Source: Alistipes sp. (GTDB lineage: Bacteria; Bacteroidota; Bacteroidia; Bacteroidales; Rikenellaceae). From it: a stretch of 25,457 bases of DNA. The notes beneath the pieces are model-generated. The model was not told where the DNA came from and searched no databases. It saw nothing but the letters and a program-made list of their open reading frames with translations. The DNA is taken from the NCBI GenBank assembly GCA_017380955.1, contig JAFOCZ010000185.1:1-25457 (forward strand), given 5' to 3'. Shown piece by piece: positions 1 to 7,121 of the stretch; positions within the stretch are counted from its first letter, which is position 1; each line of letters begins with the position of its first letter. The position numbers and the translations under genes are program-made.

Positions 1-518
1 AGGGTATCTTCGCCGTAGGTCGCGCAGGATATCTGCCACCATTCTTCCAGAAGACCAACAAGCAGGGTGTGCAGCGTAACATCCTCCTTGTTCAGGGTGT
101 CATAGTCACCATCCTCGGATTGTTGTTTGTGGTGATGCCATCGGTGCAGTCCTTCTACCAGATTCTCTCGCAACTTACCGTATTGCTATACCTTATAGTA
201 TATATGCTGATGTTTGCCGCCGCCATCACCCTGCGCTATAAACTCCCAAAGATAGAGCGCCCATTCCGCCTCGGTGCTAAGGGCAATGGTCTTATGTGGA
301 TATTGGCAGGTATGGGATTCTGCGGCTCGTTGCTGGCCTTCGTGCTCAGTTTCATCCCGCCATCGCAGATTGCCACAGGAAGTACCACAGTGTGGTTCTC
401 GGTACTCATCCTCGGTGCACTGCTGTTCGTGATACTGCCATTCATCATATACGCGCTACGTCGCCCATCGTGGAAGGCTGCGGATGCCGACTTCGAGAAG
501 TTTGAGTGGGAGAAGTAG
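1..518 (+). CDS. APC-superfamily amino acid permease, C-terminal part (GadC-like), 5'-truncated
   Basis: The frame is open from base 3 to the TAG at 516-518, so this is the last ~171 residues of a gene that starts outside the window; the internal ATG-like and GTG codons are not the true start. Near the left edge the frame reads GRAGYLPPFFQKTNKQGV, a cytoplasmic-loop pattern typical of the glutamate/GABA antiporter (GadC-like) branch of the amino acid-polyamine-organocation family. About four hydrophobic segments follow, with a polar loop containing KLPKIERPFRLG between two of them, and the protein ends in a charged tail. Proteins of this family sit in the inner membrane and exchange or import amino acids. 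The substrate cannot be told from this fragment. It converges on the FKBP gene across a shared terminator hairpin. Confidence 0.85.
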   Translation, partial: GIFAVGRAGYLPPFFQKTNKQGVQRNILLVQGVIVTILGLLFVVMPSVQSFYQILSQLTVLLYLIVYMLMFAAAITLRYKLPKIERPFRLGAKGNGLMWILAGMGFCGSLLAFVLSFIPPSQIATGSTTVWFSVLILGALLFVILPFIIYALRRPSWKAADADFEKFEWEK

Positions 519-529
519 ATATAAAAAAA

Positions 530-557
530 CATCCTCGGGATTAAATTCCCGAGGATG
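530..557. terminator. Bidirectional intrinsic terminator between permease and FKBP gene
   Basis: An 11-bp perfect stem (530-540 with 547-557, CATCCTCGGGA) closes a six-base loop. Seven A bases at 523-529 give a U tract for minus-strand transcripts, and a T-rich stretch follows on the plus side. It sits between two converging stop codons, so it likely ends both the permease transcript and the long minus-strand run that ends with the FKBP gene. Confidence 0.9.
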
Positions 558-577
558 CTCTTTATATATAAGGCTAA

Positions 578-1582
578 TTACTCAGCAGGGTTAACCTCGA
601 GAAGTTCAACCTTAAACTCCAACGCCTGGTTAGGACCGATGTCTGCACCAGCACCACGCTCGCCGTATGCCAACTCCGATGGAATCCAAAGTGTAATCTG
701 ACCACCTACGCCAACGAGTTTCATACCCTCAGTCCAACCCTTGATAACACGGTTGAGTGGGAATGAGATAGGCTCGCCACGCTCGTAACTTGAGTCGAAT
801 ACATTGCCATCTGAAGTCTTACCCTCGTAGTTTACCAATACTACGTCTGTGTCCTCAGTAGCCTTTACATCAGTACCCTCGCGGTCAATGCGATAGAGGA
901 TACCAGACTCTGTCTTCTGCACACACTCCTGCTTCTCAATCTCAGCCAACCACTTTGCAGAAGCCTCAGCGTTCTCCTTCATCAACTTCTGACGCTCAGC
1001 CTCAGCCTTAGCCTCCTGGCGCTCGCCATACTGAGCAAAAGCATTGCGAATCTGCTCGTTGGTCATACGAAGCAATGAGTCAGCCTCCTCAGGAGCGTTG
1101 AGAGCCTTAACATCCTCGATAGCACGAAGAACGTCAGCCATAACAATCTCCTCCTGGAGTGACTTGATAGCAGCACCCATATTCATACCAATCATCTTTG
1201 ATACTGCCTCGCAAGTGAAGGTCTCGTTGAACAACTCTGGGAGTGCTGGGAGAGTATCAGGGCAATCAGTCTGGATGTAGTCGTTATGACGCTTTGCGTT
1301 CATATAAGGCATAAATACAGTGTACTGATACTCCATAATCTTTGCACGAGTCTCCTTAATCTCCTCGCCCAAGATATCACCATCCTTGTAGAAAGACTCA
1401 AGGCTCTCAACAACAACATCCTGGTTGAGTTGAAGATCCTTCATACCAAACACAAGGCTCTGACCCATATCAGCACCTACGGCATATGACAATGAGTCAA
1501 TCTTCTTGCCCCCGAGTGAAGAGCACGCTGTTGCAGAGAGAGCCACCGCTGCTACTGCAACAATTGTAAATAGTTTTTTCAT
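578..1582 (-). CDS. FKBP-type peptidyl-prolyl cis-trans isomerase, lipoprotein (Mip/FkpA-like)
   Basis: The 334-residue protein begins with a lipoprotein signal (MKKLFTIVAVAAVALSATAC, lipidated Cys20). An alpha-helical FKBP N-terminal region comes next, including a K/E/A-rich helix at about 175-220. The FKBP catalytic domain lies at about 225-332 and shows the family signatures VLVNYEG, FDSSYERGEP, VIKGWTEGMKLVGVGG, PSELAYGERGAG and LEFKVELLEV. Such proteins are envelope-anchored prolyl isomerases and chaperones that help fold exported proteins, usually as dimers through the N-terminal helices. It is last in a minus-strand run, 35 bases after the AsmA-like gene, and is followed by a strong terminator. 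No clear promoter was seen in the 35-base gap, so co-transcription is likely. Confidence 0.93.
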   Translation of the reverse strand: MKKLFTIVAVAAVALSATACSSLGGKKIDSLSYAVGADMGQSLVFGMKDLQLNQDVVVESLESFYKDGDILGEEIKETRAKIMEYQYTVFMPYMNAKRHNDYIQTDCPDTLPALPELFNETFTCEAVSKMIGMNMGAAIKSLQEEIVMADVLRAIEDVKALNAPEEADSLLRMTNEQIRNAFAQYGERQEAKAEAERQKLMKENAEASAKWLAEIEKQECVQKTESGILYRIDREGTDVKATEDTDVVLVNYEGKTSDGNVFDSSYERGEPISFPLNRVIKGWTEGMKLVGVGGQITLWIPSELAYGERGAGADIGPNQALEFKVELLEVNPAE

Positions 1583-1617
1583 AATCTGTTGTTAATTAAA
1601 TATTTATTGGTTTTTGT

Positions 1618-4020
1618 TTATTCATTCTCTACCGCCTCGTCACCTGTCTCCTCATCCTCAGCAACCACATCCACCTCCTGGTCACCTACCACAAGCGTCA
1701 CGGTATACCTATCCTTACCCTTATACTCCTTGATATCCTCAATCGAAAGAGGCAAGAGTGTGAACTTCTCAGCAGGCAAATCCTTATGCTGGAATGCCAC
1801 ATATCGCGCTATGATGCCGTTACGCATATTCATAACCGACACAAGTTGCTCATCTACCATATCGCCATAGAGCATCTCGGCCTTGGCGTGGGCACTCATA
1901 CCCGTAGGGTCAACACCTCGCGAAACAAGCACCGAGTCGGCATAGTTGCGGATACCCTCACCCGAGAGTTTCATATCGTTGATACGCGCGAAGTCCAACA
2001 TATCGAGGTAGCCACTCTCGCTACCCTGCGTAGCATTGTAGTATGCCATCTTCAGATTCATATCTGCCAGGGTGCGCACCGCACGTTTGTAGTTTACACG
2101 AGGCTTGAGGCGTACCGAGAGTGTGGTGTCGCCCTTAAGCGTGGTGACCATACTATCAATGCGTGCATAATGCTCCGAGTCGAGACCCGCAGCCACGAGG
2201 TCTATATCTATATGACGGAATGCATCCTGCTTATCCTTGGACATCCACTCAAAAGGCGATGCCACAACCTTTAATAGCACATTACCTATAGCCTTCCAAA
2301 TCACCTTACGCAACGAGAACTCTGGCGAAGAGATATTGCCCGAGATTGGCAGGTCGATGTCGATGTGCTTATTGCGGTCGGTGAGCACATAGATACCGAG
2401 TTTCACAGGCAGTTTATACTCCGCCTTGAGGTTCTTATCCTTATCGCCAACGTTGAAGTTGTAAGTACCAAGTTGGTTAACACCACTCAACTGACCATTA
2501 GAGACCACATTCTGTGAGCGGAATGTGAGGTTTCCCGATGTTACGGGGAATGCGGTATAGTGCTCAACATATGTTGAGAGGCTCTGAATATCGACATTCG
2601 AGAGCATTGTCATAAGGCTCTGGTTGTAGAAATCGTTGAGCGAGCCCTCCCACTGCAACATCGCTGTACCCTGCTTTGGAAGTTGCGCGCGCAGCGTTAC
2701 CTTATTCTTATTGGCGAGCGTCACGCCCTTAGCCTGCACCGAGATATCACGCAACACATAGTCGAAAGGCTCGTGCATAGTGTTATCAGCATAGCGCACT
2801 CTACCTCTCTTAAGGTCTAACGTGCCAATCCACAAATCCATATCCTTCAATGGAGCCTCCGCCTCGGCAGTTGTGAGGGTCACACGCTCCTTAACATCGT
2901 ACATATCATCGCCCAACTCCTCCGCCGATGACTCTATAGACAACTCCGGATAGTCGTAGAAGAGGTGGTCGAAATTCGTAGTGCCATCCTTCTCGAAGCA
3001 CAACTGCGTAGAGTAACCATCCGCGGTGAGATGACCAATGTGGTACATCTGCTTTGCGACATTCAGATAGTCAATCAACAAGTTGAAACTATCGGTGCTG
3101 AAGATATTCTCGCCATCAGGACCTAACAACACAAAATCTGTTGCTCCGACAGTACCCGTAATATCCATAGCAAGGATATCGTTGATATTACCCTCCATAC
3201 GGCAATCTGCCGACACAGCGCCATCTATGCGCTGCATATTTACCACAGGCTTCACATACTTATATGTATCGGCAACATTGAAGTTCGCCAACTCGCCATC
3301 GAATACAAAGTCGAGGGTCTCGAGGTTTATCTCCACATCGCCCGACAAAGCACCCGCCTCGTTAATCTTCGTACTAAGCGCAACGGCAGTGGTGTTATCG
3401 TCGAGATACAGGTGTGGTGTAGAGATATTCAACTCACCGAGATGCCAGCGCTGGTCGAGAGCCACGTCGTGGTATGCCACATCGCCACCCTCCACAACGA
3501 GATTCTCCAACACAACATTCCAGGGCTCTCCCGTAGCCTCCTCAACCTCCTCGCCAACATACTTCTCAACGAGATATGTGATTAGCGAGTCGAAGTTAAA
3601 CACCTCCTCGCCCTGCACCACGGCGACACGCGGATTCTGCACCGCGAGGCGTGACACACGGATGGTATTGTCCACGATAGCACGGATATCCACCTCGGTC
3701 TCGAGATGTCCTATGCGCACAAACTCCTCAACGTTGCCCTCCTCCATAAGCACAACGTTGTCCACAGCAACACTTCCCGAGAATAGTTTTATAGAGAGGT
3801 TATCCATCGACACCTCACGACCCACCAACTCCTTATCGTTACTCTCCACAAACCTCTCAACAATAGGGCCAAGCCATATTATCGCAGCCGCAGTGGTGAT
3901 AAACGTAAGCATCAAAAGCACCACAAGCACAGTGCATAGTATACGCACCACACCCCACATACGCTTTGTTGTTGTCTCGCCACCATCCTTAGGCTCTATC
4001 TTCTGCTCGTCGCTACGCAT
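1618..4020 (-). CDS. AsmA-like / DUF748 envelope protein
   Basis: This 800-residue protein has a basic N-terminus, one membrane segment at about 22-50 (VVRILCTVLVVLLMLTFITT), and a long beta-rich periplasmic body. Its start resembles AsmA/DUF748 proteins: a membrane anchor, then a pattern like VSMDNLSIKLFSGSVAVDNV, with paired segments such as RIGHLETEVDIRAI and RVSRLAVQNPRVAV. AsmA-type proteins form long bridge-like folds across the periplasm and are linked to phospholipid transport and outer-membrane upkeep in other bacteria; a role in lipid transfer here is inference. The C-terminal 70 or so residues are acidic. It starts 21 bases after the short-chain dehydrogenase stop, so it probably shares a transcript with the steroid-reductase-like genes. 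Confidence 0.8.
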   Translation of the reverse strand: MRSDEQKIEPKDGGETTTKRMWGVVRILCTVLVVLLMLTFITTAAAIIWLGPIVERFVESNDKELVGREVSMDNLSIKLFSGSVAVDNVVLMEEGNVEEFVRIGHLETEVDIRAIVDNTIRVSRLAVQNPRVAVVQGEEVFNFDSLITYLVEKYVGEEVEEATGEPWNVVLENLVVEGGDVAYHDVALDQRWHLGELNISTPHLYLDDNTTAVALSTKINEAGALSGDVEINLETLDFVFDGELANFNVADTYKYVKPVVNMQRIDGAVSADCRMEGNINDILAMDITGTVGATDFVLLGPDGENIFSTDSFNLLIDYLNVAKQMYHIGHLTADGYSTQLCFEKDGTTNFDHLFYDYPELSIESSAEELGDDMYDVKERVTLTTAEAEAPLKDMDLWIGTLDLKRGRVRYADNTMHEPFDYVLRDISVQAKGVTLANKNKVTLRAQLPKQGTAMLQWEGSLNDFYNQSLMTMLSNVDIQSLSTYVEHYTAFPVTSGNLTFRSQNVVSNGQLSGVNQLGTYNFNVGDKDKNLKAEYKLPVKLGIYVLTDRNKHIDIDLPISGNISSPEFSLRKVIWKAIGNVLLKVVASPFEWMSKDKQDAFRHIDIDLVAAGLDSEHYARIDSMVTTLKGDTTLSVRLKPRVNYKRAVRTLADMNLKMAYYNATQGSESGYLDMLDFARINDMKLSGEGIRNYADSVLVSRGVDPTGMSAHAKAEMLYGDMVDEQLVSVMNMRNGIIARYVAFQHKDLPAEKFTLLPLSIEDIKEYKGKDRYTVTLVVGDQEVDVVAEDEETGDEAVENE

Positions 4021-4041
4021 AGTATTATCCGTTATAAATGT

Positions 4042-4857
4042 TTACTTCTGCCACTTTTGAGTGAAGTTTCTCAGCGGACGGATGACAAATCCGGGCAAGA
4101 AACTGCAAATAGGGATAAGGATGCGGAACCACCAATCGGGCACCACTACCCTACGACCCTTAAACATAGCCTTCAGACCTCGGCGTGCACAACTCTTCGC
4201 GGTCATCAAACCACCTATCTTCACACCCAACTTCTGCAAGTTTTTAGGCAGACCATAGAGGTCCGTTGCGATACCCGCAGGGCATATTGCCGTTGCCGAT
4301 ACTCCCGTGCCACGCAACTCCTTGGCAAAGGCCTCGGTGAAACTCTTGACATATGCCTTCGATGCGCTATAGAGTGCCAAACCTGGGAACGGCATCCATA
4401 TAGAGTATGACGACATATTCAGCAAACGACCCTTACCACGCTTGAGCATATCCTCGCCATAGAGGCGGCACATCGAGGTGAGAGTATAGTCGTGCAAGAG
4501 CAATATGCGCTCTATACGCTCGAGGGGTGTATTAAGAATATCGCAGAACGAGAAGTTACCCGCATTGTTGATGACAATGTCGAAGACATAACCCTGCTCC
4601 GTAGTCCAGGCGTGAAGTTCGCGCGCTGCGGTAGATGTTGCCAAGTCCATAACCTTAACATCGCAACGCACCTTATGGCGCTCGGCGATGACAACAGCCT
4701 CGGTACTCACAGCCTCGAGGATATCCACCATAAGGAGGTTATATCCCAACGCTGCCAACTGCTCGGCATACTGACGACCGATGCCCAACGCAGCACCTGT
4801 GACCAATGCCCACGCGCTACCTCGCACTACCTCTCCTCTATTACGACGAAAACACAT
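4042..4857 (-). CDS. Short-chain dehydrogenase/reductase, candidate 3-hydroxysteroid dehydrogenase
   Basis: The 271-residue protein is a classical SDR. The cofactor loop is TGAALGIG (20-27), the NNAG motif is at 97-100, the catalytic Ser is at about 150 in LNMSSYS, and YSASK (163-167) gives Tyr163 and Lys167. The tetrad Asn position appears to be His122 (LLHDYT), which is unusual. The family (COG0300-like, near 17-beta-HSD12 types) oxidises or reduces hydroxyl/keto groups with NAD(P)H. A hydrophobic stretch at about 240-260 near the C-terminus suggests membrane contact. It starts five bases after the flavin reductase stop, with a purine-rich AAGTAAGG just before the ATG. Next to a 5-alpha-reductase homologue, a 3-alpha- or 3-beta-hydroxysteroid dehydrogenase role is a fair inference, but a general ketoreductase cannot be excluded. 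Confidence 0.85.
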   Translation of the reverse strand: MCFRRNRGEVVRGSAWALVTGAALGIGRQYAEQLAALGYNLLMVDILEAVSTEAVVIAERHKVRCDVKVMDLATSTAARELHAWTTEQGYVFDIVINNAGNFSFCDILNTPLERIERILLLHDYTLTSMCRLYGEDMLKRGKGRLLNMSSYSIWMPFPGLALYSASKAYVKSFTEAFAKELRGTGVSATAICPAGIATDLYGLPKNLQKLGVKIGGLMTAKSCARRGLKAMFKGRRVVVPDWWFRILIPICSFLPGFVIRPLRNFTQKWQK

Positions 4858-4862
4858 ATGCC

Positions 4863-6110
4863 TTACTTTATCTTGTTAATCTCACGCCACAAACGCTCTG
4901 GAATATGCTCCTTGCAGTTGTGGCAACACTGCATATCTACCGAGTACATACGCGCCATACAGTAGTCACGATGGTCGCAGCCGCTGCGTGTGGCCATATC
5001 ACCCTCCTTGAGTTTGTTGACAAAGGCTGGGTCGTTGACCAACGCACGCGCCATCTGCACCAACTCAAAGCCCTCGTCCAAAACTCTCTCGATACCCTCG
5101 CGAGATACCAAGCCACCAACGTACACCAATGGGCCTTTCAACGCTGCGCGGAACTTCTTGGCATTCTCCAGGAAGTAGCACTCCTCGAAGTCGTACTGCT
5201 TGATAAGCCACTGACCGAAGAGCGACACCACAATCTTCTGCAACCACTCGTTCCAGCCCATATAGTAACCCATAGTCTTTGTTGGGATGCGACCACGCAT
5301 AACAGCCATAGGAGCCTTCGACACAAAGCCCGATGAGAGCACAATGCCGTCCACGCCAAACGACTCTATCTGCTTGGCAATCTCGATAGACTCTGGTACC
5401 TGGATACCGCGCTTGAAGCCATCCTCCATATTGTGCTTCACCAACACACCCATACCACGCTTGCGAGCAGCCTCCATAACCTCCTCCAAGCAGTGATTCA
5501 TAAAGCGCATACGGTTTTCCAATGAGCCACCATACTCATCGTGACGATGGTTGGTGTATGGCGAGAGGAACTGTGAGATAAGATATCCGTGACCTGCGTG
5601 TACCTCAATAGAGTCGAAACCTGCGTTGTAGGCAGTCTCCACAGCCTTGCCGAAGTCCTTGGCAAACTCTATAATCTCGGCCTTTGACATACGGCGGTGG
5701 AATGTTGGCGAGTAGAGGTTGAAGCCATTAGATGCCGACACAGGGAAACTACCCGCTGTAGACCAGTGTGTCATATTTCCGCAGTGACCCAACTGTATAC
5801 CTACGGCAGCACCCTCCTTGTGTACTGCATCGGTAAGGTCGCGCAACGCTGGCACAATCTCATCACGCAGCCACAACTGCTTGTTGAACGAGATACCACT
5901 GCGGTTGATAGATGCGTATGCCACAGTAGTCATACCCACACCTCCACGAGCCACGCTAACGTGGTAATCCTTGAGTGCCTGCGTAGGGGCAAAATCCTTA
6001 CCCATAGACTCAAAAGCCGCAGAGCGAATAACGCGGTTGCGGAGTGTGACACTGCCAAGTTTATATGGTGTGAAGAGTTTTGACTCTTCAAGTCTCTTCT
6101 TGTTTTCCAT
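4863..6110 (-). CDS. Old Yellow Enzyme-family NADH:flavin oxidoreductase, candidate steroid 5-beta-reductase
   Basis: A 415-residue, single-domain FMN barrel. Hallmarks are LFTPYKLGSVTLRNRVIRSA near the N-terminus, the active-site HAGH (171-174) followed by GYLISQFLSPYTN, and DEYGGSLENR (191-200). No second NAD/FAD domain is present, unlike 2,4-dienoyl-CoA reductase or BaiCD/BaiH (about 640-670 residues). The C-terminus holds Cys378, Cys384, Cys395, Cys396 and Cys399; the spacing resembles an iron-sulfur motif of longer relatives, but Arg381 replaces one expected Cys. Enzymes of this family reduce activated C=C bonds. Between a 5-alpha-reductase homologue and an SDR, reduction of the C4-C5 double bond of 3-oxo steroids in the beta sense is the favoured reading. 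It lies 42 bases after the 5-alpha-reductase gene. Confidence 0.87.
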   Translation of the reverse strand: MENKKRLEESKLFTPYKLGSVTLRNRVIRSAAFESMGKDFAPTQALKDYHVSVARGGVGMTTVAYASINRSGISFNKQLWLRDEIVPALRDLTDAVHKEGAAVGIQLGHCGNMTHWSTAGSFPVSASNGFNLYSPTFHRRMSKAEIIEFAKDFGKAVETAYNAGFDSIEVHAGHGYLISQFLSPYTNHRHDEYGGSLENRMRFMNHCLEEVMEAARKRGMGVLVKHNMEDGFKRGIQVPESIEIAKQIESFGVDGIVLSSGFVSKAPMAVMRGRIPTKTMGYYMGWNEWLQKIVVSLFGQWLIKQYDFEECYFLENAKKFRAALKGPLVYVGGLVSREGIERVLDEGFELVQMARALVNDPAFVNKLKEGDMATRSGCDHRDYCMARMYSVDMQCCHNCKEHIPERLWREINKIK

Positions 6111-6127
6111 ACTTAAAAAGTTTAAGT
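6111..6127 (-). promoter_or_regulatory. Hairpin directly before the flavin reductase start codon
   Basis: In the minus-strand mRNA, ACTTAAA pairs with TTTAAGT over a three-base loop, and the stem ends at the base just before the ATG at 6110. It occupies the place where a ribosome binding site would be, and no purine-rich site is visible there. It could affect translation of the second cistron, but AT-rich Bacteroidales leaders often lack a clear site, so this may be chance. Confidence 0.35.
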
Positions 6128-6152
6128 AGTTAGTTATTTGTTATTGGGGGAA

Positions 6153-6935
6153 TTACCAGATGAAAGGTATGATACGCTTGCGACCGAGTTTTGTGAACTC
6201 CTCGCCAAACTCGCGCTCATAGCGCTTATACAACGATGCTGAGCGAGGGCCGAGGTTTGCAAATGTCCACAACGCAAAGACAACACCTGCCCACGACCAC
6301 GACGCAATAGCGAAACCTACCCACTCCATAAACTCGCCAAAGTAATTTGCCGACGACACATAGCGGAACATACCACCCTTAGGGATGTAGTGCTTCGTGT
6401 CACCAGGCTTACGCAAGTGACGAATTACATAGTCGGAATGGAGGTTTGTGATAAATCCAAAGAGGAATACTGCCACGCCAATGTAGATGTAAGGCTTCGA
6501 CATCCAACCATCGTAGTAGCCCATCTCAGGAGCGTAGTAGAATATCCAGCCACCCTGCATTACGGCATTCAAGGTGTTGAACAAAGCACCCATAGCAACG
6601 ATACCTATAGGCATCTTGGAGTTGCCACGCATAAGCATCGGGAAGATGAACGAGCGCTGGAAGTAGTGCAACTCAAAGACGAGGAACAACACCAGTGGTG
6701 CTGCCTGCATACCATAGTCCGACATCGCCCACAACGCCGCCATAGCGAAGAACACAGGGCACTCCATAATCACCCAGCCCACCTTGTTAGGCACAGGGAA
6801 TCCAAACTTTGGGTTAAAGAGGTAGCCATAGCCCGCCTCTACGAAGAAGAGCGCTACGAATACTACCAAAGCCACGGCTGCCATAACCACCAAAAAGGTG
6901 TTATAACACTCCAATGAGATAAGTTCCGAGAACAT
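6153..6935 (-). CDS. 3-oxo-5-alpha-steroid 4-dehydrogenase (SRD5A/DET2-type 5-alpha-reductase)
   Basis: The 260-residue, multi-pass membrane protein (about seven hydrophobic segments) matches the length of human SRD5A1/2 (259/254). The C-terminal half is strikingly close to the animal enzymes: FELHYFQRSFIFP, LHSDYVIRHLRKPGDT (163-180 region), IPKGGMFRYVSSANYFGE, FMEWVGFAIASWS and a terminal IPFIW (human IPFIF). Known catalytic positions map to Glu58 and Tyr91; the human Gln56 position is Met57, as in plant DET2-like MExP sequences. The family uses NADPH to reduce the C4-C5 double bond of 3-oxo-delta-4 steroids. It is the first gene after a good promoter and precedes the flavin reductase and SDR. 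Related gut Bacteroidales enzymes act on bile-acid intermediates; substrate here is inferred. Confidence 0.93.
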   Translation of the reverse strand: MFSELISLECYNTFLVVMAAVALVVFVALFFVEAGYGYLFNPKFGFPVPNKVGWVIMECPVFFAMAALWAMSDYGMQAAPLVLFLVFELHYFQRSFIFPMLMRGNSKMPIGIVAMGALFNTLNAVMQGGWIFYYAPEMGYYDGWMSKPYIYIGVAVFLFGFITNLHSDYVIRHLRKPGDTKHYIPKGGMFRYVSSANYFGEFMEWVGFAIASWSWAGVVFALWTFANLGPRSASLYKRYEREFGEEFTKLGRKRIIPFIW

Positions 6936-7020
6936 AATGTTTTATGGTTTTTTCATTTATAACTTCTGCTTCACGAATATCTCCCTACGCACAGTGTTGC
7001 ACCTCTGGGAAATAATCGGA

Positions 7021-7053
7021 CAAAGGTACTAAAAAAAACCGAAATAACACAAA
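7021..7053 (-). promoter_or_regulatory. Bacteroidales-type promoter for the 5-alpha-reductase operon
   Basis: On the minus strand TACCTTTG (7028-7021) matches the -7 consensus TAnnTTTG, and TTTG (7053-7050) lies 21 bases upstream, within the usual spacing for the -33 element. Transcription would start near 7014, leaving a leader of about 80 bases before the ATG at 6935. It lies in the 186-base gap after the EamA transporter gene; I saw nothing else definite in that gap. Confidence 0.75.
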
Positions 7054-7121
7054 ATATTCTAAAAATGAGACATAAAGAGTGATTTTACCCACTAAAAGCG
7101 CTGGATAGTGGCAATGTGGTT

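Noticed and set aside
3083..4060. A 325-codon open frame on the plus strand opposite the AsmA-like gene
   Set aside because: The translation is Ser/Thr/Arg-rich low-complexity sequence with no family pattern, while the minus strand encodes a coherent membrane-anchored protein. It is an antisense artefact of codon bias.
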